A stretch of DNA of 10,314 nucleotides, from contig PWWF01000425.1 of NCBI GenBank assembly GCA_003561595.1, forward strand, positions 1 through 10,314, written 5' to 3'. Made by a program: the position numbers and the translations under genes. The notes beneath the pieces are model-generated. The model saw only the letters and a program-made list of their open reading frames with translations. It was not told where the DNA came from and ran no database searches. This document shows, piece by piece, positions 1 through 6,429 of the stretch (the first letter of the stretch is position 1; every line of letters begins with the position of its first letter). This DNA comes from Paracoccaceae bacterium (GTDB taxonomy: Bacteria; Pseudomonadota; Alphaproteobacteria; Rhodobacterales; Rhodobacteraceae).

Positions 1-1
1 C

Positions 2-166
2 TTCTATCTTGGAAGGCCCCCAGAAATCAATGATGCTTTTCGTCAACGGCAGTTCATCGAGCACAAGGAGAAAACAGATGCGCTCATTGAGATGCTAGAT
101 GAAATTGCGGGTATTAAGAAAAATCGAAATTTTTTCTCTACGCCAAGTTTTTCAATAAATAGATAG
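2..166 (+). CDS. C-terminal tail of an unknown protein (5' end outside the window)
   Basis: An open frame enters from the left edge and runs 54 codons to a TAG stop at 164-166. The tail is hydrophilic, with many charged residues (Glu/Lys/Arg) around its residues 14-43, a Lys/Arg/Asn-rich stretch, and a polar end finishing in Ser-Ile-Asn-Arg. There are no membrane segments and I recognise no motif. Base composition is clearly lower in GC than everything after about position 270, and codon use (AAA, AAT, TTT, ATT) differs from the catabolic genes, so this gene probably has a different history and is not part of the sugar locus. The reading frame is clear but the function is unknown. It could also be the end of a decayed gene, since only its tail is visible. 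Confidence 0.55.
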   Translation, partial: FYLGRPPEINDAFRQRQFIEHKEKTDALIEMLDEIAGIKKNRNFFSTPSFSINR

Positions 167-286
167 TACTTTAAGGTGAAAGAACTAGTAGCCGTGAGCC
201 GACAAAAGTCTGTATTGAACCACAAGCGTAGGTCTGCTGTGGGCTCCAAACCGTCATCTAACACATTGCGCGAGGCAACACCCCCC
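167..286. other. Intergenic composition boundary, no gene seen
   Basis: This 120-base gap lies between two convergent genes, the unknown gene on + and lacI on -. It starts moderately AT-rich and becomes GC-rich near 268. I see no convincing RNA gene and no hairpin followed by a T-run on either strand. An imperfect inverted pair, GAGCCGACA near 197 and its approximate complement TGTGGGCTC near 237, is too loose to call a terminator. The abrupt change in composition marks the edge of the catabolic locus. Confidence 0.4.
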
Positions 287-1345
287 TCACCCCGCGCGGG
301 TCTTGATCGCCGTGCCCTCCGCCTCTGTGCTGCGCCGATAGACCGGCACAGGGTCCAGCACGATGCGCGCCGCCGTCTCGCGCCCCTCGATCCGGGCCAG
401 AAGCATCTGGGCCACATGCTCGCCGATCTCGCGCCGGGGGGGGACGATGGTGGACAGACCGGCCACCTGCGATGAGGTGAAATCAAGCCCGCCAAAGCCG
501 ATCATCCGCAACTGGCCGGGGATGTCGATGCCCTGCCGCTCGGCCTCCATCAGCGCGCCGAGGGCGAGGATATCGTTGGAAAACACCACCCCATCCAGAT
601 CGCTGCGCCGCGCCAGCAGATCACGGAACACACCGGCGGCGGCGGTCGCGCTCTGGGCATCGGCGACGACAATCTCGGGCGGGGCCAGCCCGGAATGCGA
701 GTTGAGCACATCGCGATAGCCCTGCCCCCGCTGCGCCGCGCGCCCATCCTTTTCCAGTTGCGCGCCGATAAAGGCGATGGCGCGGCAGCCCCGCTCGATC
801 AGGTGGCGGGTCTGCAGGCGACCGACATCGGCATGCGAAAACCCCACCATCAGATCGATCGGATGCGGCCCGATTTCCCACATCTCGACCACTGGCACGC
901 TGGAGGCCTCGAGCATCTGCCGCGTGGCCCGGCTGTGGCCCAGCCCCGTCAGCACCACGCCCGAGGGCGACCAGGACAGAAAGGTGCGCACCAGTTCCTG
1001 TTCGCGCGCGGGGTCGTAATTCGTGTGGCCGATCAGGATCTGATAGCCCTGCGCCATCAGCGCGCTTTGCAGCACAGTGACGGTTTCGGCAAAGAAGGAA
1101 TTGACCAGCGAGGGCACGATCACCCCCACCACGCGGGTCGAGGCTGCCGCCAGCGCGCCCGCCATACGGTTGGGCACATATTGCAGCGCGTCGATGGCAT
1201 GGCGGATGCGCTGCTGGCGGGCCCGGGACACAGCCTCGGGGTCGCGCAGATAGAGCGACACGGTCGAGGGCGACACCTCGGCCACGCGGGCCACATCGGT
1301 CATGGTGGTGCGCATGGTGCTGCGGCGGGTGCGTGAGCTGGTCAT
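287..1345 (-). CDS. LacI/GntR-type transcriptional repressor of the locus
   Basis: This 352-residue protein has the full LacI-family plan. The N-terminal helix-turn-helix lies at residues ~15-37 (TDVARVAEVSPSTVS), the hinge region at ~58-67 (PNRMAGALA), and a periplasmic-binding-protein-like effector domain fills the rest. The text around VVGVIVPSL, the SW.P.GVVLTG stretch and the FSNDILALGAL region resembles gluconate-type GntR repressors more than LacI itself. I chose the ATG at 1343-1345 because AGGGG lies 7 bases upstream. ATGs 10 and 14 codons inside are possible, and would remove a basic N-terminal extension of uncertain use. The gene is read in the same direction as the TRAP operon but behind that operon's terminator, so it probably has its own promoter. 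By position it most likely controls the divergent TRAP and catabolic operons, with a sugar acid or 2-keto-3-deoxy acid as inducer (inference). Confidence 0.93.
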   Translation of the reverse strand: MTSSRTRRSTMRTTMTDVARVAEVSPSTVSLYLRDPEAVSRARQQRIRHAIDALQYVPNRMAGALAAASTRVVGVIVPSLVNSFFAETVTVLQSALMAQGYQILIGHTNYDPAREQELVRTFLSWSPSGVVLTGLGHSRATRQMLEASSVPVVEMWEIGPHPIDLMVGFSHADVGRLQTRHLIERGCRAIAFIGAQLEKDGRAAQRGQGYRDVLNSHSGLAPPEIVVADAQSATAAAGVFRDLLARRSDLDGVVFSNDILALGALMEAERQGIDIPGQLRMIGFGGLDFTSSQVAGLSTIVPPRREIGEHVAQMLLARIEGRETAARIVLDPVPVYRRSTEAEGTAIKTRAG

Positions 1346-1421
1346 GTGGTATCCCCTGACATAAGGTCAACTGCTAACCGGACGGGGCGCGCGCGGCAAT
1401 GCCATGCGCGGGGCCGAACGG

Positions 1422-1459
1422 AAAACGGGCGCGATCAGCACATGACCTGACCGCGCCCG
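1422..1459 (-). terminator. Rho-independent terminator of the TRAP operon
   Basis: On the - strand, CGGGCGCGGTCAG (1459-1447) pairs with CTGATCGCGCCCG (1438-1426). This gives a 13-bp stem with a single G-U wobble and an 8-base loop. It is followed at once by TTTT (1425-1422). The hairpin begins 26 bases after the dctP stop codon, where an operon-ending terminator belongs. On the + strand the hairpin is not followed directly by a T-run, so it should act on - strand transcripts. It separates transcription of the transporter from lacI. Confidence 0.85.
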
Positions 1460-1484
1460 CTGTGGTTTTCACGCTGCCGCGCGA

Positions 1485-2567
1485 TCAGCGCATGGCCGAG
1501 CCGCGATCGCTGTCCACCTGCTCTTCGGCGCGGGCAACAGCGGCCTCGAACGCTTCAAGGAATTCGCTGCCGGCATCGCCGAATTCTTCCAGATACCAGT
1601 CGCGGATCGGGCCTGCATGTTCGCGGAACGCGTCCATTTCTTCCTCGGTGGGCGCGATGATCTCATTGCCCGCCTCAAGCCACTTCTCATAGGCGTCCAG
1701 CTCCTTGCGGGGCTGGATGCCGAACTGGATCGTGGACATCAGCGCGCCGCCATCCAGCACAACCTGCTGATGCTCGGGGTCGAGCGACTGGAAGGTCGGA
1801 TTGTCGATGAACCACATCGACGCCATATAGGCATGCCCGTCCAGCGTGATGTATTGCAGCTGCTCCTGGAAGTTCATGTTGGCGATATCGCTGATCGAGT
1901 TCTTGGTGCCGTCAACGACGCCCGTTTGCAGCGCGGTATAGACCTCCAGCCACGGGATGGGCGTGGGCGAGCCACCCATGGAGCGGACCAGACGCTGCTG
2001 GATCTCGGATTCGATGGTGCGGAAACGCACGCCTTCCACATCGGCGGGGGTGCGGATGGGTTTGTCGCGGGTCGCGAAGTTGCGCCAGCCGCCTGTCTGG
2101 GTCATGGCCAGCAGCAGGATATCGTCATTGGACGAGTCCAGAATCCGCTCGCGCATGAAATTGGTGAATTCCTGATCCTGCAGCACAAGCTGCGCCACCC
2201 GGTCCGAGCTGAGCGCGTAGGGAATATCCATGCCCTGCACCGCCGGATAGATGGCCGACGCCCCGCCTGCGGTGGCGGTATACATGTTCACGACACCTGC
2301 GCGCATGGATTCGAAACACTCATTGGCCGAGCCGCAAAGCTGCGCGCCGACAAAGATGTTCACAGTGACCTCGCCGCCGGTGCGGGCCTCGACAAAGTTC
2401 TTGAACACCAGTGCGGCGTCATATTCCTGATCGTCCTCATTGGCGAGGAAGACAAGGTTCAGCTCGGTCGCATCCAGCGCCTGCGGGGCAACCACCCCGG
2501 CAAAAGCGACCGCGCTCGCCATCAGTGCCGTGCGTGTTCCGGCAAGTGTTTTCGTCAGGTCCAACAT
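1485..2567 (-). CDS. dctP: TRAP transporter periplasmic substrate-binding protein (DctP family)
   Basis: This 360-residue protein has a Sec signal peptide (basic start, hydrophobic residues ~14-28, cleavage near Ala30-Ala33). The mature part matches the DctP family: a GGWRNF motif at ~159-164, the pattern PIRTPADVEGVRFRT at ~170-184, and the EVYTALQTGVVDG motif about 25 residues further on. Arg183 sits where the family's conserved arginine binds the ligand's carboxylate, which suggests an acidic substrate such as a sugar acid or other anion. The ATG at 2565-2567 is preferred because GGGAGGA lies 6 bases upstream and the signal peptide then starts properly. An in-frame ATG at 2597 would place that ribosome site inside the gene. 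Cys78 and Cys84 of the mature protein could form a disulfide. It lies 22 bases downstream of dctM and is the last gene of the operon. The exact ligand cannot be read from sequence. Confidence 0.95.
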   Translation of the reverse strand: MLDLTKTLAGTRTALMASAVAFAGVVAPQALDATELNLVFLANEDDQEYDAALVFKNFVEARTGGEVTVNIFVGAQLCGSANECFESMRAGVVNMYTATAGGASAIYPAVQGMDIPYALSSDRVAQLVLQDQEFTNFMRERILDSSNDDILLLAMTQTGGWRNFATRDKPIRTPADVEGVRFRTIESEIQQRLVRSMGGSPTPIPWLEVYTALQTGVVDGTKNSISDIANMNFQEQLQYITLDGHAYMASMWFIDNPTFQSLDPEHQQVVLDGGALMSTIQFGIQPRKELDAYEKWLEAGNEIIAPTEEEMDAFREHAGPIRDWYLEEFGDAGSEFLEAFEAAVARAEEQVDSDRGSAMR

Positions 2568-2573
2568 GTCAGT

Positions 2574-2580
2574 TCCTCCC
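2574..2580 (-). promoter_or_regulatory. Ribosome binding site fixing the dctP start
   Basis: On the - strand, GGGAGGA sits 6 bases before the ATG at 2565-2567. It is the strongest Shine-Dalgarno match in the dctM-dctP gap. It rules in this start over the in-frame ATG ten codons upstream and places the signal peptide at the very N-terminus. A strong site here fits the need for more binding protein than membrane subunits. Confidence 0.8.
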
Positions 2581-2589
2581 TTTTGTGTG

Positions 2590-3876
2590 TCAGACATACC
2601 CGAGCCAGCGTGGCAACCACATGACCAGATCGGGGAACAGCACGAGGCTCACGACCACCGCGACCTCGAACAGGAAATAGGGGATCAGATCCCAGGAGAT
2701 ACGCTCGATCCGCTCGCCCGAGATGCCCGAGACGACAAAGAGCACAAGCCCCAGTGGCGGCGTGATCAGCCCGATGATCAGCGTCACGCACATCACCACG
2801 GCGAAGTGGATCGGATGAATGCCCACGCCCACCAGCACCGGCGCCAGGATCGGGGCCAGGATCAGGATGGCGGGGCCTGCATCCATGATCGTGCCGATGG
2901 CCAGCAGGAACAGCACCACCAGCAGGAACAGCATCAGCGGATCGGATGTGATGTTCAGGATGAAGCCCGAGACAAGCTGCGGCGTGCCCTTGAGGCTGAC
3001 GAGCGAGGCAAAGGACACTGCCGCGCCGACCAGCAGCAGGATGATCGCGGATTTCAGCGCGGCCTTGCTGAACACCTCGACCAGTTGGGTCAGGCTGATT
3101 TCGCGGGTGATGAACAGGCCCAGGATAAGCGCGTAGAATGCCGCCACTGCCGCCCCTTCGGTGGGCGTGAAGATCCCGCCCACAATGCCGCCGATCAGGA
3201 TGATCGGGGTCAGAAGCGGCATGAAGGCGCTTTTCCCGGCCTCCCAGGTCTCCGCCCAGCTTGCGCGCGCCGAAGGGTCGGGGAATGTGCGGAACCGCGC
3301 GACGATGGCCACCACAACCATCAGCCCGAACCCGATGATCAGCCCCGGAATGATGGCGGCTGCGAACATCGCCGCCACCGAGACGTTCATGATGAAGGCA
3401 TAGAGGATCATCAGCCCCGAGGGCGGGATGATCGAGGCCAGCACCGCCGAAGCCGCCGTGATCGCCGCCGAGAAGGATTTGGTATAGCCCGCCTGATGCA
3501 TGCCCGGGATCATCACGCCGCCCAGCGCCGAGGCATCGGCCACAGCAGAGCCCGAACCACCCGCCAGCATGATCGAGGACGATACCGACACCTGCCCCAG
3601 CCCCGCCTTGCGATGCGCGACAAAGGTTTCGGCGAATTTCACGATGCGGCTGGTCACGCCGCCTGCGGTCATCAACTCGCCCGCAAGGATGAAGAAGGGC
3701 AGCGCCATCAGCGGAAAGCTGTCCATGCCTGCAAACAGTCGCTGCACCAGCAGGTTCAGGAAGCGCAGATTGTCTTCGAGGATCAGCGTCAGGCCCGGCG
3801 CCAGCAACATCACGAAGACGATGGGGGTGCCGATGACCAGCAGGCCCAGAAAGATCCAGATATACAGGAACGCCAT
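2590..3876 (-). CDS. dctM: TRAP transporter large membrane subunit (DctM family)
   Basis: This is a 428-residue, very hydrophobic protein of the usual DctM length, with about a dozen predicted membrane segments from start to end. Family signatures are visible: FPLMALPFFILAGELM near residues 53-68, the glycine/serine-rich GGSGSAVADASALGG segment near residue 105, the IIPPSGLMI segment, and a symmetry-related second half with GGIFTPTEGAAVAAFYAL and ITPPLGLVLFVVSG. It forms the sodium-coupled elevator channel that accepts substrate from DctP. I chose the ATG at 3874-3876 because the protein then begins with its first membrane helix. The longer in-frame start at 3915 would overlap dctQ and add a basic, unrelated extension. 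The start lies 4 bases after the dctQ stop, which points to translational coupling. The dctP gene follows 22 bases downstream. Confidence 0.95.
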   Translation of the reverse strand: MAFLYIWIFLGLLVIGTPIVFVMLLAPGLTLILEDNLRFLNLLVQRLFAGMDSFPLMALPFFILAGELMTAGGVTSRIVKFAETFVAHRKAGLGQVSVSSSIMLAGGSGSAVADASALGGVMIPGMHQAGYTKSFSAAITAASAVLASIIPPSGLMILYAFIMNVSVAAMFAAAIIPGLIIGFGLMVVVAIVARFRTFPDPSARASWAETWEAGKSAFMPLLTPIILIGGIVGGIFTPTEGAAVAAFYALILGLFITREISLTQLVEVFSKAALKSAIILLLVGAAVSFASLVSLKGTPQLVSGFILNITSDPLMLFLLVVLFLLAIGTIMDAGPAILILAPILAPVLVGVGIHPIHFAVVMCVTLIIGLITPPLGLVLFVVSGISGERIERISWDLIPYFLFEVAVVVSLVLFPDLVMWLPRWLGYV

Positions 3877-3880
3877 GCCC

Positions 3881-4426
3881 TCAGCCCCCCGCCGCCGTTG
3901 AAGAGCCGAACACATTCACCGAATACCGGCCCGGATGGATCAGATTGCCGATCAGTCGCAACAGGCGTTCGAACGACACCAGCGCCACGAGGGTGAAACC
4001 GATTGGCATGATCGCATAGACATAGCTGAGCGGCAGCCGCAGCGAGAGCGTAAAGCTGGACCCGGCGCGCGACATCAGCCCGTAACCCAGCCAGATCGCG
4101 CCACACAGCATGATGAAAACTGCCAATTCGATCAGCAGCCCGACATAACGCATGATCGGGTGGTGCTGGATCGCGGCGACAAAGATATCGAGGCTGACAT
4201 TCATCCCGTAGCGATGCGCGGTCGGGAAATACAGAAATGCCATCCAGACCATCATCGTGCGCGACAATTCTTCGGTCCAGCCAAAGCTGTCGCCCAGCAC
4301 ATAGCGGTAGAAGACATGCACGATCACGACGCCGAGCATCCCGAACAGCAGCGCGGTCGCCGCATACCCGGCGACCCGCGTCAGCGTGCGGTTCACGACA
4401 TCCAGCGTCCGGATGACTGCGTCCAT
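3881..4426 (-). CDS. dctQ: TRAP transporter small membrane subunit (DctQ family)
   Basis: This 181-residue protein has four hydrophobic segments (roughly residues 20-42, 55-72, 88-115 and 132-155), as expected for DctQ. The family signature after helix 1 is clear: FYRYVLGDSFGWTEELSR, residues ~39-56, followed by a membrane helix with WMAFL. It pairs with DctM in the inner membrane and stabilises the transport complex. It is the first gene of the operon. Its ATG at 4424-4426 is preceded by GGGAGGGG 4 bases upstream, a strong ribosome site. A predicted promoter with a LacI-type operator lies about 55-90 bases upstream. The gene order Q-M-P differs from the common P-Q-M order. Confidence 0.93.
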   Translation of the reverse strand: MDAVIRTLDVVNRTLTRVAGYAATALLFGMLGVVIVHVFYRYVLGDSFGWTEELSRTMMVWMAFLYFPTAHRYGMNVSLDIFVAAIQHHPIMRYVGLLIELAVFIMLCGAIWLGYGLMSRAGSSFTLSLRLPLSYVYAIMPIGFTLVALVSFERLLRLIGNLIHPGRYSVNVFGSSTAAGG

Positions 4427-4470
4427 AGCGCCCCTCCCTGCACCGTGCCGCGCGATTGCCTCCTACAATT

Positions 4471-4484
4471 TCGCAGCGCTACGA
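4471..4484. promoter_or_regulatory. Predicted LacI-family operator at the TRAP promoter start site
   Basis: TCGCAGCGCTACGA is a 14-bp palindrome with one mismatched pair and the central CG-rich core (AGC|GCT) typical of LacI-family operators. It lies 2 bases downstream of the predicted -10 box of the divergent dctQ promoter, covering the expected transcription start near 4480. A repressor bound there would block RNA polymerase. The lacI gene in the same locus is the natural candidate for the protein that binds. This is a sequence-based prediction. Confidence 0.6.
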
Positions 4485-4486
4485 TG

Positions 4487-4515
4487 TGTCTAGCATTGAC
4501 GAAACCCCCTGTCAA
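4487..4515 (-). promoter_or_regulatory. Predicted sigma70-type promoter of the dctQMP operon
   Basis: On the - strand a perfect -35 box TTGACA (4515-4510) is followed after exactly 17 bases by TAGACA (4492-4487) as the -10 box. The -35 match is full and the -10 match is weak (3 of 6), which suits a regulated promoter. Transcription would start near 4480, leaving a leader of roughly 54 bases before the dctQ ATG. The LacI-type operator sits on this start, and an inverted repeat spans the -35 to spacer region. Confidence 0.55.
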
Positions 4516-4516
4516 T
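4495..4516. repeat. Inverted repeat ATTGAC-N10-GTCAAT in the divergent control region
   Basis: ATTGAC at 4495-4500 and GTCAAT at 4511-4516 are exact inverted copies 10 bases apart, so their centres are 16 bases apart, about one and a half helical turns. The right arm is part of the predicted -35 box of the dctQ promoter. It could bind a dimeric regulator, or it could be chance created by the -35 sequence. Confidence 0.4.
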
Positions 4517-4537
4517 CAGGCAGATTTTAAAGTATTA

Positions 4538-4565
4538 TTGCTTAAGATCAGTAGTTTATTATACA
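4538..4565 (+). promoter_or_regulatory. Possible promoter of the catabolic operon
   Basis: The AT-rich stretch 4520-4570 holds TTGCTT (4538-4543) and TATACA (4560-4565) separated by 16 bases, in the + direction. Both boxes are imperfect, at 3 of 6 and 4 of 6 matches. Transcription would start near 4573, with a leader of about 120 bases before the dehydratase start. It is the best + strand candidate in the divergent region, but weakly supported. Confidence 0.3.
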
Positions 4566-4612
4566 TTCAGGAAAATATCCCCGAGTCGCCCGAAAAAACA
4601 TCACTTCCATTC

Positions 4613-4626
4613 TTGCAGCGATATGA
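4613..4626. promoter_or_regulatory. Possible second operator in the catabolic operon leader
   Basis: TTGCAGCGATATGA matches 11 of 14 positions of the better operator at 4471-4484, including the central GCAGCG core. It is a poor palindrome on its own. It lies downstream of the candidate + promoter and 142 bp centre-to-centre from the first site, so a repressor could act as a roadblock or bridge both sites. The support is similarity only. Confidence 0.3.
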
Positions 4627-4680
4627 AAATACTGACACACTGTCTGCCGACATGTTCCGGCATGCCGTCGCATGCCGCTT

Positions 4681-4688
4681 GGGAGGGG
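4681..4688 (+). promoter_or_regulatory. Ribosome binding site deciding a GTG start for the dehydratase
   Basis: GGGAGGGG ends 4 bases before the GTG at 4693-4695. An in-frame ATG at 4672 lies upstream of this site and has no comparable Shine-Dalgarno sequence, so translation most likely begins at GTG. The same octamer precedes dctQ on the other strand. Confidence 0.7.
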
Positions 4689-4692
4689 AGTC

Positions 4693-6414
4693 GTGTCACA
4701 GCGAAGGATAGAAGAATTGCGAAGCCAGCGCTGGTATGCGAGCGCCGACATGCGCGGTTTCGCGCATCGTCAGCGCACCCAGCAGATGGGCTTGCGGCGC
4801 GAGGAATTCATGGGCAAGCCCGTGATCGGCATTCTCAACACCTGGTCCGATCTCAGCCCCTGCCACGCCCATCTGCGCGACCGCGCCGAAGCGGTCAAGC
4901 GCGCGGTCTGGGCGGCGGGGGGCTTTCCGGTCGAACTGCCCGCGCTGTCGCTGGGCGAGGTGATGGTCAAGCCCACGACCATGCTTTACCGCAACCTGCT
5001 GGCGATGGAGGCCGAGGAACTGCTGCGCTCGCACCCGATCGACGGGGCGGTGCTGATGGGCGGGTGTGACAAGACCACGCCGGGGCTGCTGATGGGCGCG
5101 ATTTCCATGAACATCCCGGCGATCTTCTGCCCGGCGGGGCCGATGCTGAATGGCCGCTGGAAGGGCAAGACGCTGGGCGCGGGCACCCATACGCGCGCCT
5201 ATTGGGACAAGCTGCGCAATGGCGAGATATCGCAGGAGGACTGGGTCGATCTGGAAAGCCGCATGACGCGGTCCTTCGGCACCTGCAACACGATGGGCAC
5301 GGCCTCGACCATGACATCCATCGTCGATGCGATGGGGATGACGCTTCCGGGCGCGTCCTCGGTGCCGGCGGCGGATTCGGGTCATGCGCGCATGGCCTCG
5401 GCCTGCGGCAGCCGGATTGTTCAGATGGTGTGGGAGAACCTGCGCCCGTCGGATGTGCTGAGCCCGGCCTCCTTTGCCAATGGCGCGCGGGTCTTCATGG
5501 CGCTGGGGGGATCGACCAATGCCGCCGTGCATCTGGTGGCCCTGGCGCGGCGCGCGGGTGTGGCCTTCGGGCTGGATGATCTGGACCGCGCCGCGCGCGA
5601 GGTGCCGGTGCTGGTCAATATCTTTCCGGCAGGCGACCGGCTGATGGAGGATTTTCACTTCGCAGGCGGCCTGCCTGCCCTGCTGGCACGGCTTGCACCC
5701 CATCTGGACCTGGGCGCGCGCACGGTCACCGGCCATCTGGCCCAGATGATCGAGGGCGCCGAATGCTACGATGATGACGTGATCCGCCCGCTGGACAACC
5801 CCGTCACGCCCGCCGCCGCGCTGGCGGTGCTGCGCGGCAATCTCGCCCCCGATGGCGCGGTCATCAAGCCCAGCGCGGCCAGCGCGCATCTGATGCAGCA
5901 TCGCGGCCGCGCAGTCGTGTTCGACACCCATGCCGATCTGGTCGCGAGGATCGATGACCCCGCCCTTGGCATCACCGCAGACAGTGTTCTTGTGCTGCGC
6001 AATGCGGGGCCCAAGGGCGCGCCGGGCATGCCGGAATGGGGCGCACTGCCGATCCCCAAGCATCTGCTGGCCCAAGGCGTGCGCGACATGCTGCGCATCT
6101 CGGACGCGCGGATGAGCGGCACGCATTACGGCACCTGCGTCTTGCATGTGGCGCCCGAAAGCGCCGTGGGCGGACCGCTGGCACTGGTGCGCGATGGCGA
6201 TGAGATCGAGCTTGATGTCGCCGCCCGCCGGTTGGAGCTGCTGGTGTCTGACGACGAACTCGCCGCCCGCCGCGCCGCATGGACCCCACCGCCCCCACGC
6301 AGCCAGCGCGGCTATACCGCGCTATTCTGCGAGCATGTCACACAGGCCGACAAGGGCTGTGATTTCGACATCCTGCAAGGCGGCCCGGACGAGCCTGAAC
6401 CCGAGATTTTCTGA
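4693..6414 (+). CDS. Sugar-acid (aldonate) dehydratase, IlvD/Edd family
   Basis: This 573-residue enzyme removes water from an aldonate to give a 2-keto-3-deoxy acid. It resembles L-arabinonate/D-xylonate/L-fuconate-type dehydratases rather than housekeeping IlvD: it opens with LRSQRWY, has ILNTWSDLSPC, and its length fits. The three cysteines expected to hold the [2Fe-2S] cluster are present at Cys57 (SPC), Cys125 (GGCDKTTP) and Cys198 (GTCNTMGTAST). Lys127 matches the carboxylated lysine that binds magnesium. Ser475 in ISDARMSGTHYGT matches the catalytic serine. The ALGGSTNA, VLRGNLAPDGAVIKPSAAS and GPKGAPGMPEWG motifs are intact. I start it at GTG 4693 because of the strong ribosome site just upstream; ATG 4672 would add seven residues. 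It is the first gene of the catabolic operon, and the aldolase starts 15 bases after its stop. The substrate is uncertain among pentonates, 6-deoxyhexonates and 6-deoxy-6-sulfogluconate. Confidence 0.93.
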   Translation: MSQRRIEELRSQRWYASADMRGFAHRQRTQQMGLRREEFMGKPVIGILNTWSDLSPCHAHLRDRAEAVKRAVWAAGGFPVELPALSLGEVMVKPTTMLYRNLLAMEAEELLRSHPIDGAVLMGGCDKTTPGLLMGAISMNIPAIFCPAGPMLNGRWKGKTLGAGTHTRAYWDKLRNGEISQEDWVDLESRMTRSFGTCNTMGTASTMTSIVDAMGMTLPGASSVPAADSGHARMASACGSRIVQMVWENLRPSDVLSPASFANGARVFMALGGSTNAAVHLVALARRAGVAFGLDDLDRAAREVPVLVNIFPAGDRLMEDFHFAGGLPALLARLAPHLDLGARTVTGHLAQMIEGAECYDDDVIRPLDNPVTPAAALAVLRGNLAPDGAVIKPSAASAHLMQHRGRAVVFDTHADLVARIDDPALGITADSVLVLRNAGPKGAPGMPEWGALPIPKHLLAQGVRDMLRISDARMSGTHYGTCVLHVAPESAVGGPLALVRDGDEIELDVAARRLELLVSDDELAARRAAWTPPPPRSQRGYTALFCEHVTQADKGCDFDILQGGPDEPEPEIF

Positions 6415-6429
6415 AAGGAGCATGGCGCG

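Noticed and set aside
187..246. Loose inverted repeat (GAGCCGACA with TGTGGGCTC) as a terminator or IS end
   Set aside because: The arms are mismatched and about 35 bases apart, with no T-run and no transposase nearby. This is too weak to call.
43..495. - strand open frame bridging the low-GC edge and the lacI 3' end
   Set aside because: It overlaps lacI in another frame, crosses the composition boundary, and its residues reflect both backgrounds. There is no ribosome site or family match.
2568..2597. Upstream ATG start for dctP
   Set aside because: It would add ten polar residues in front of the signal peptide, and the strong GGGAGGA site serves the inner ATG.
2440..3996. Long + strand open frame opposite dctM
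   Set aside because: It is antisense to a clear DctM gene, rich in His, Arg, Asp and Gln from complementary GC-rich codons, and matches no family. It is a composition artefact.
4696..6147. Long - strand open frame opposite the dehydratase
   Set aside because: The + strand carries a full IlvD/Edd protein with catalytic motifs. The antisense frame is low in recognisable structure and typical of shadows in GC-rich DNA.
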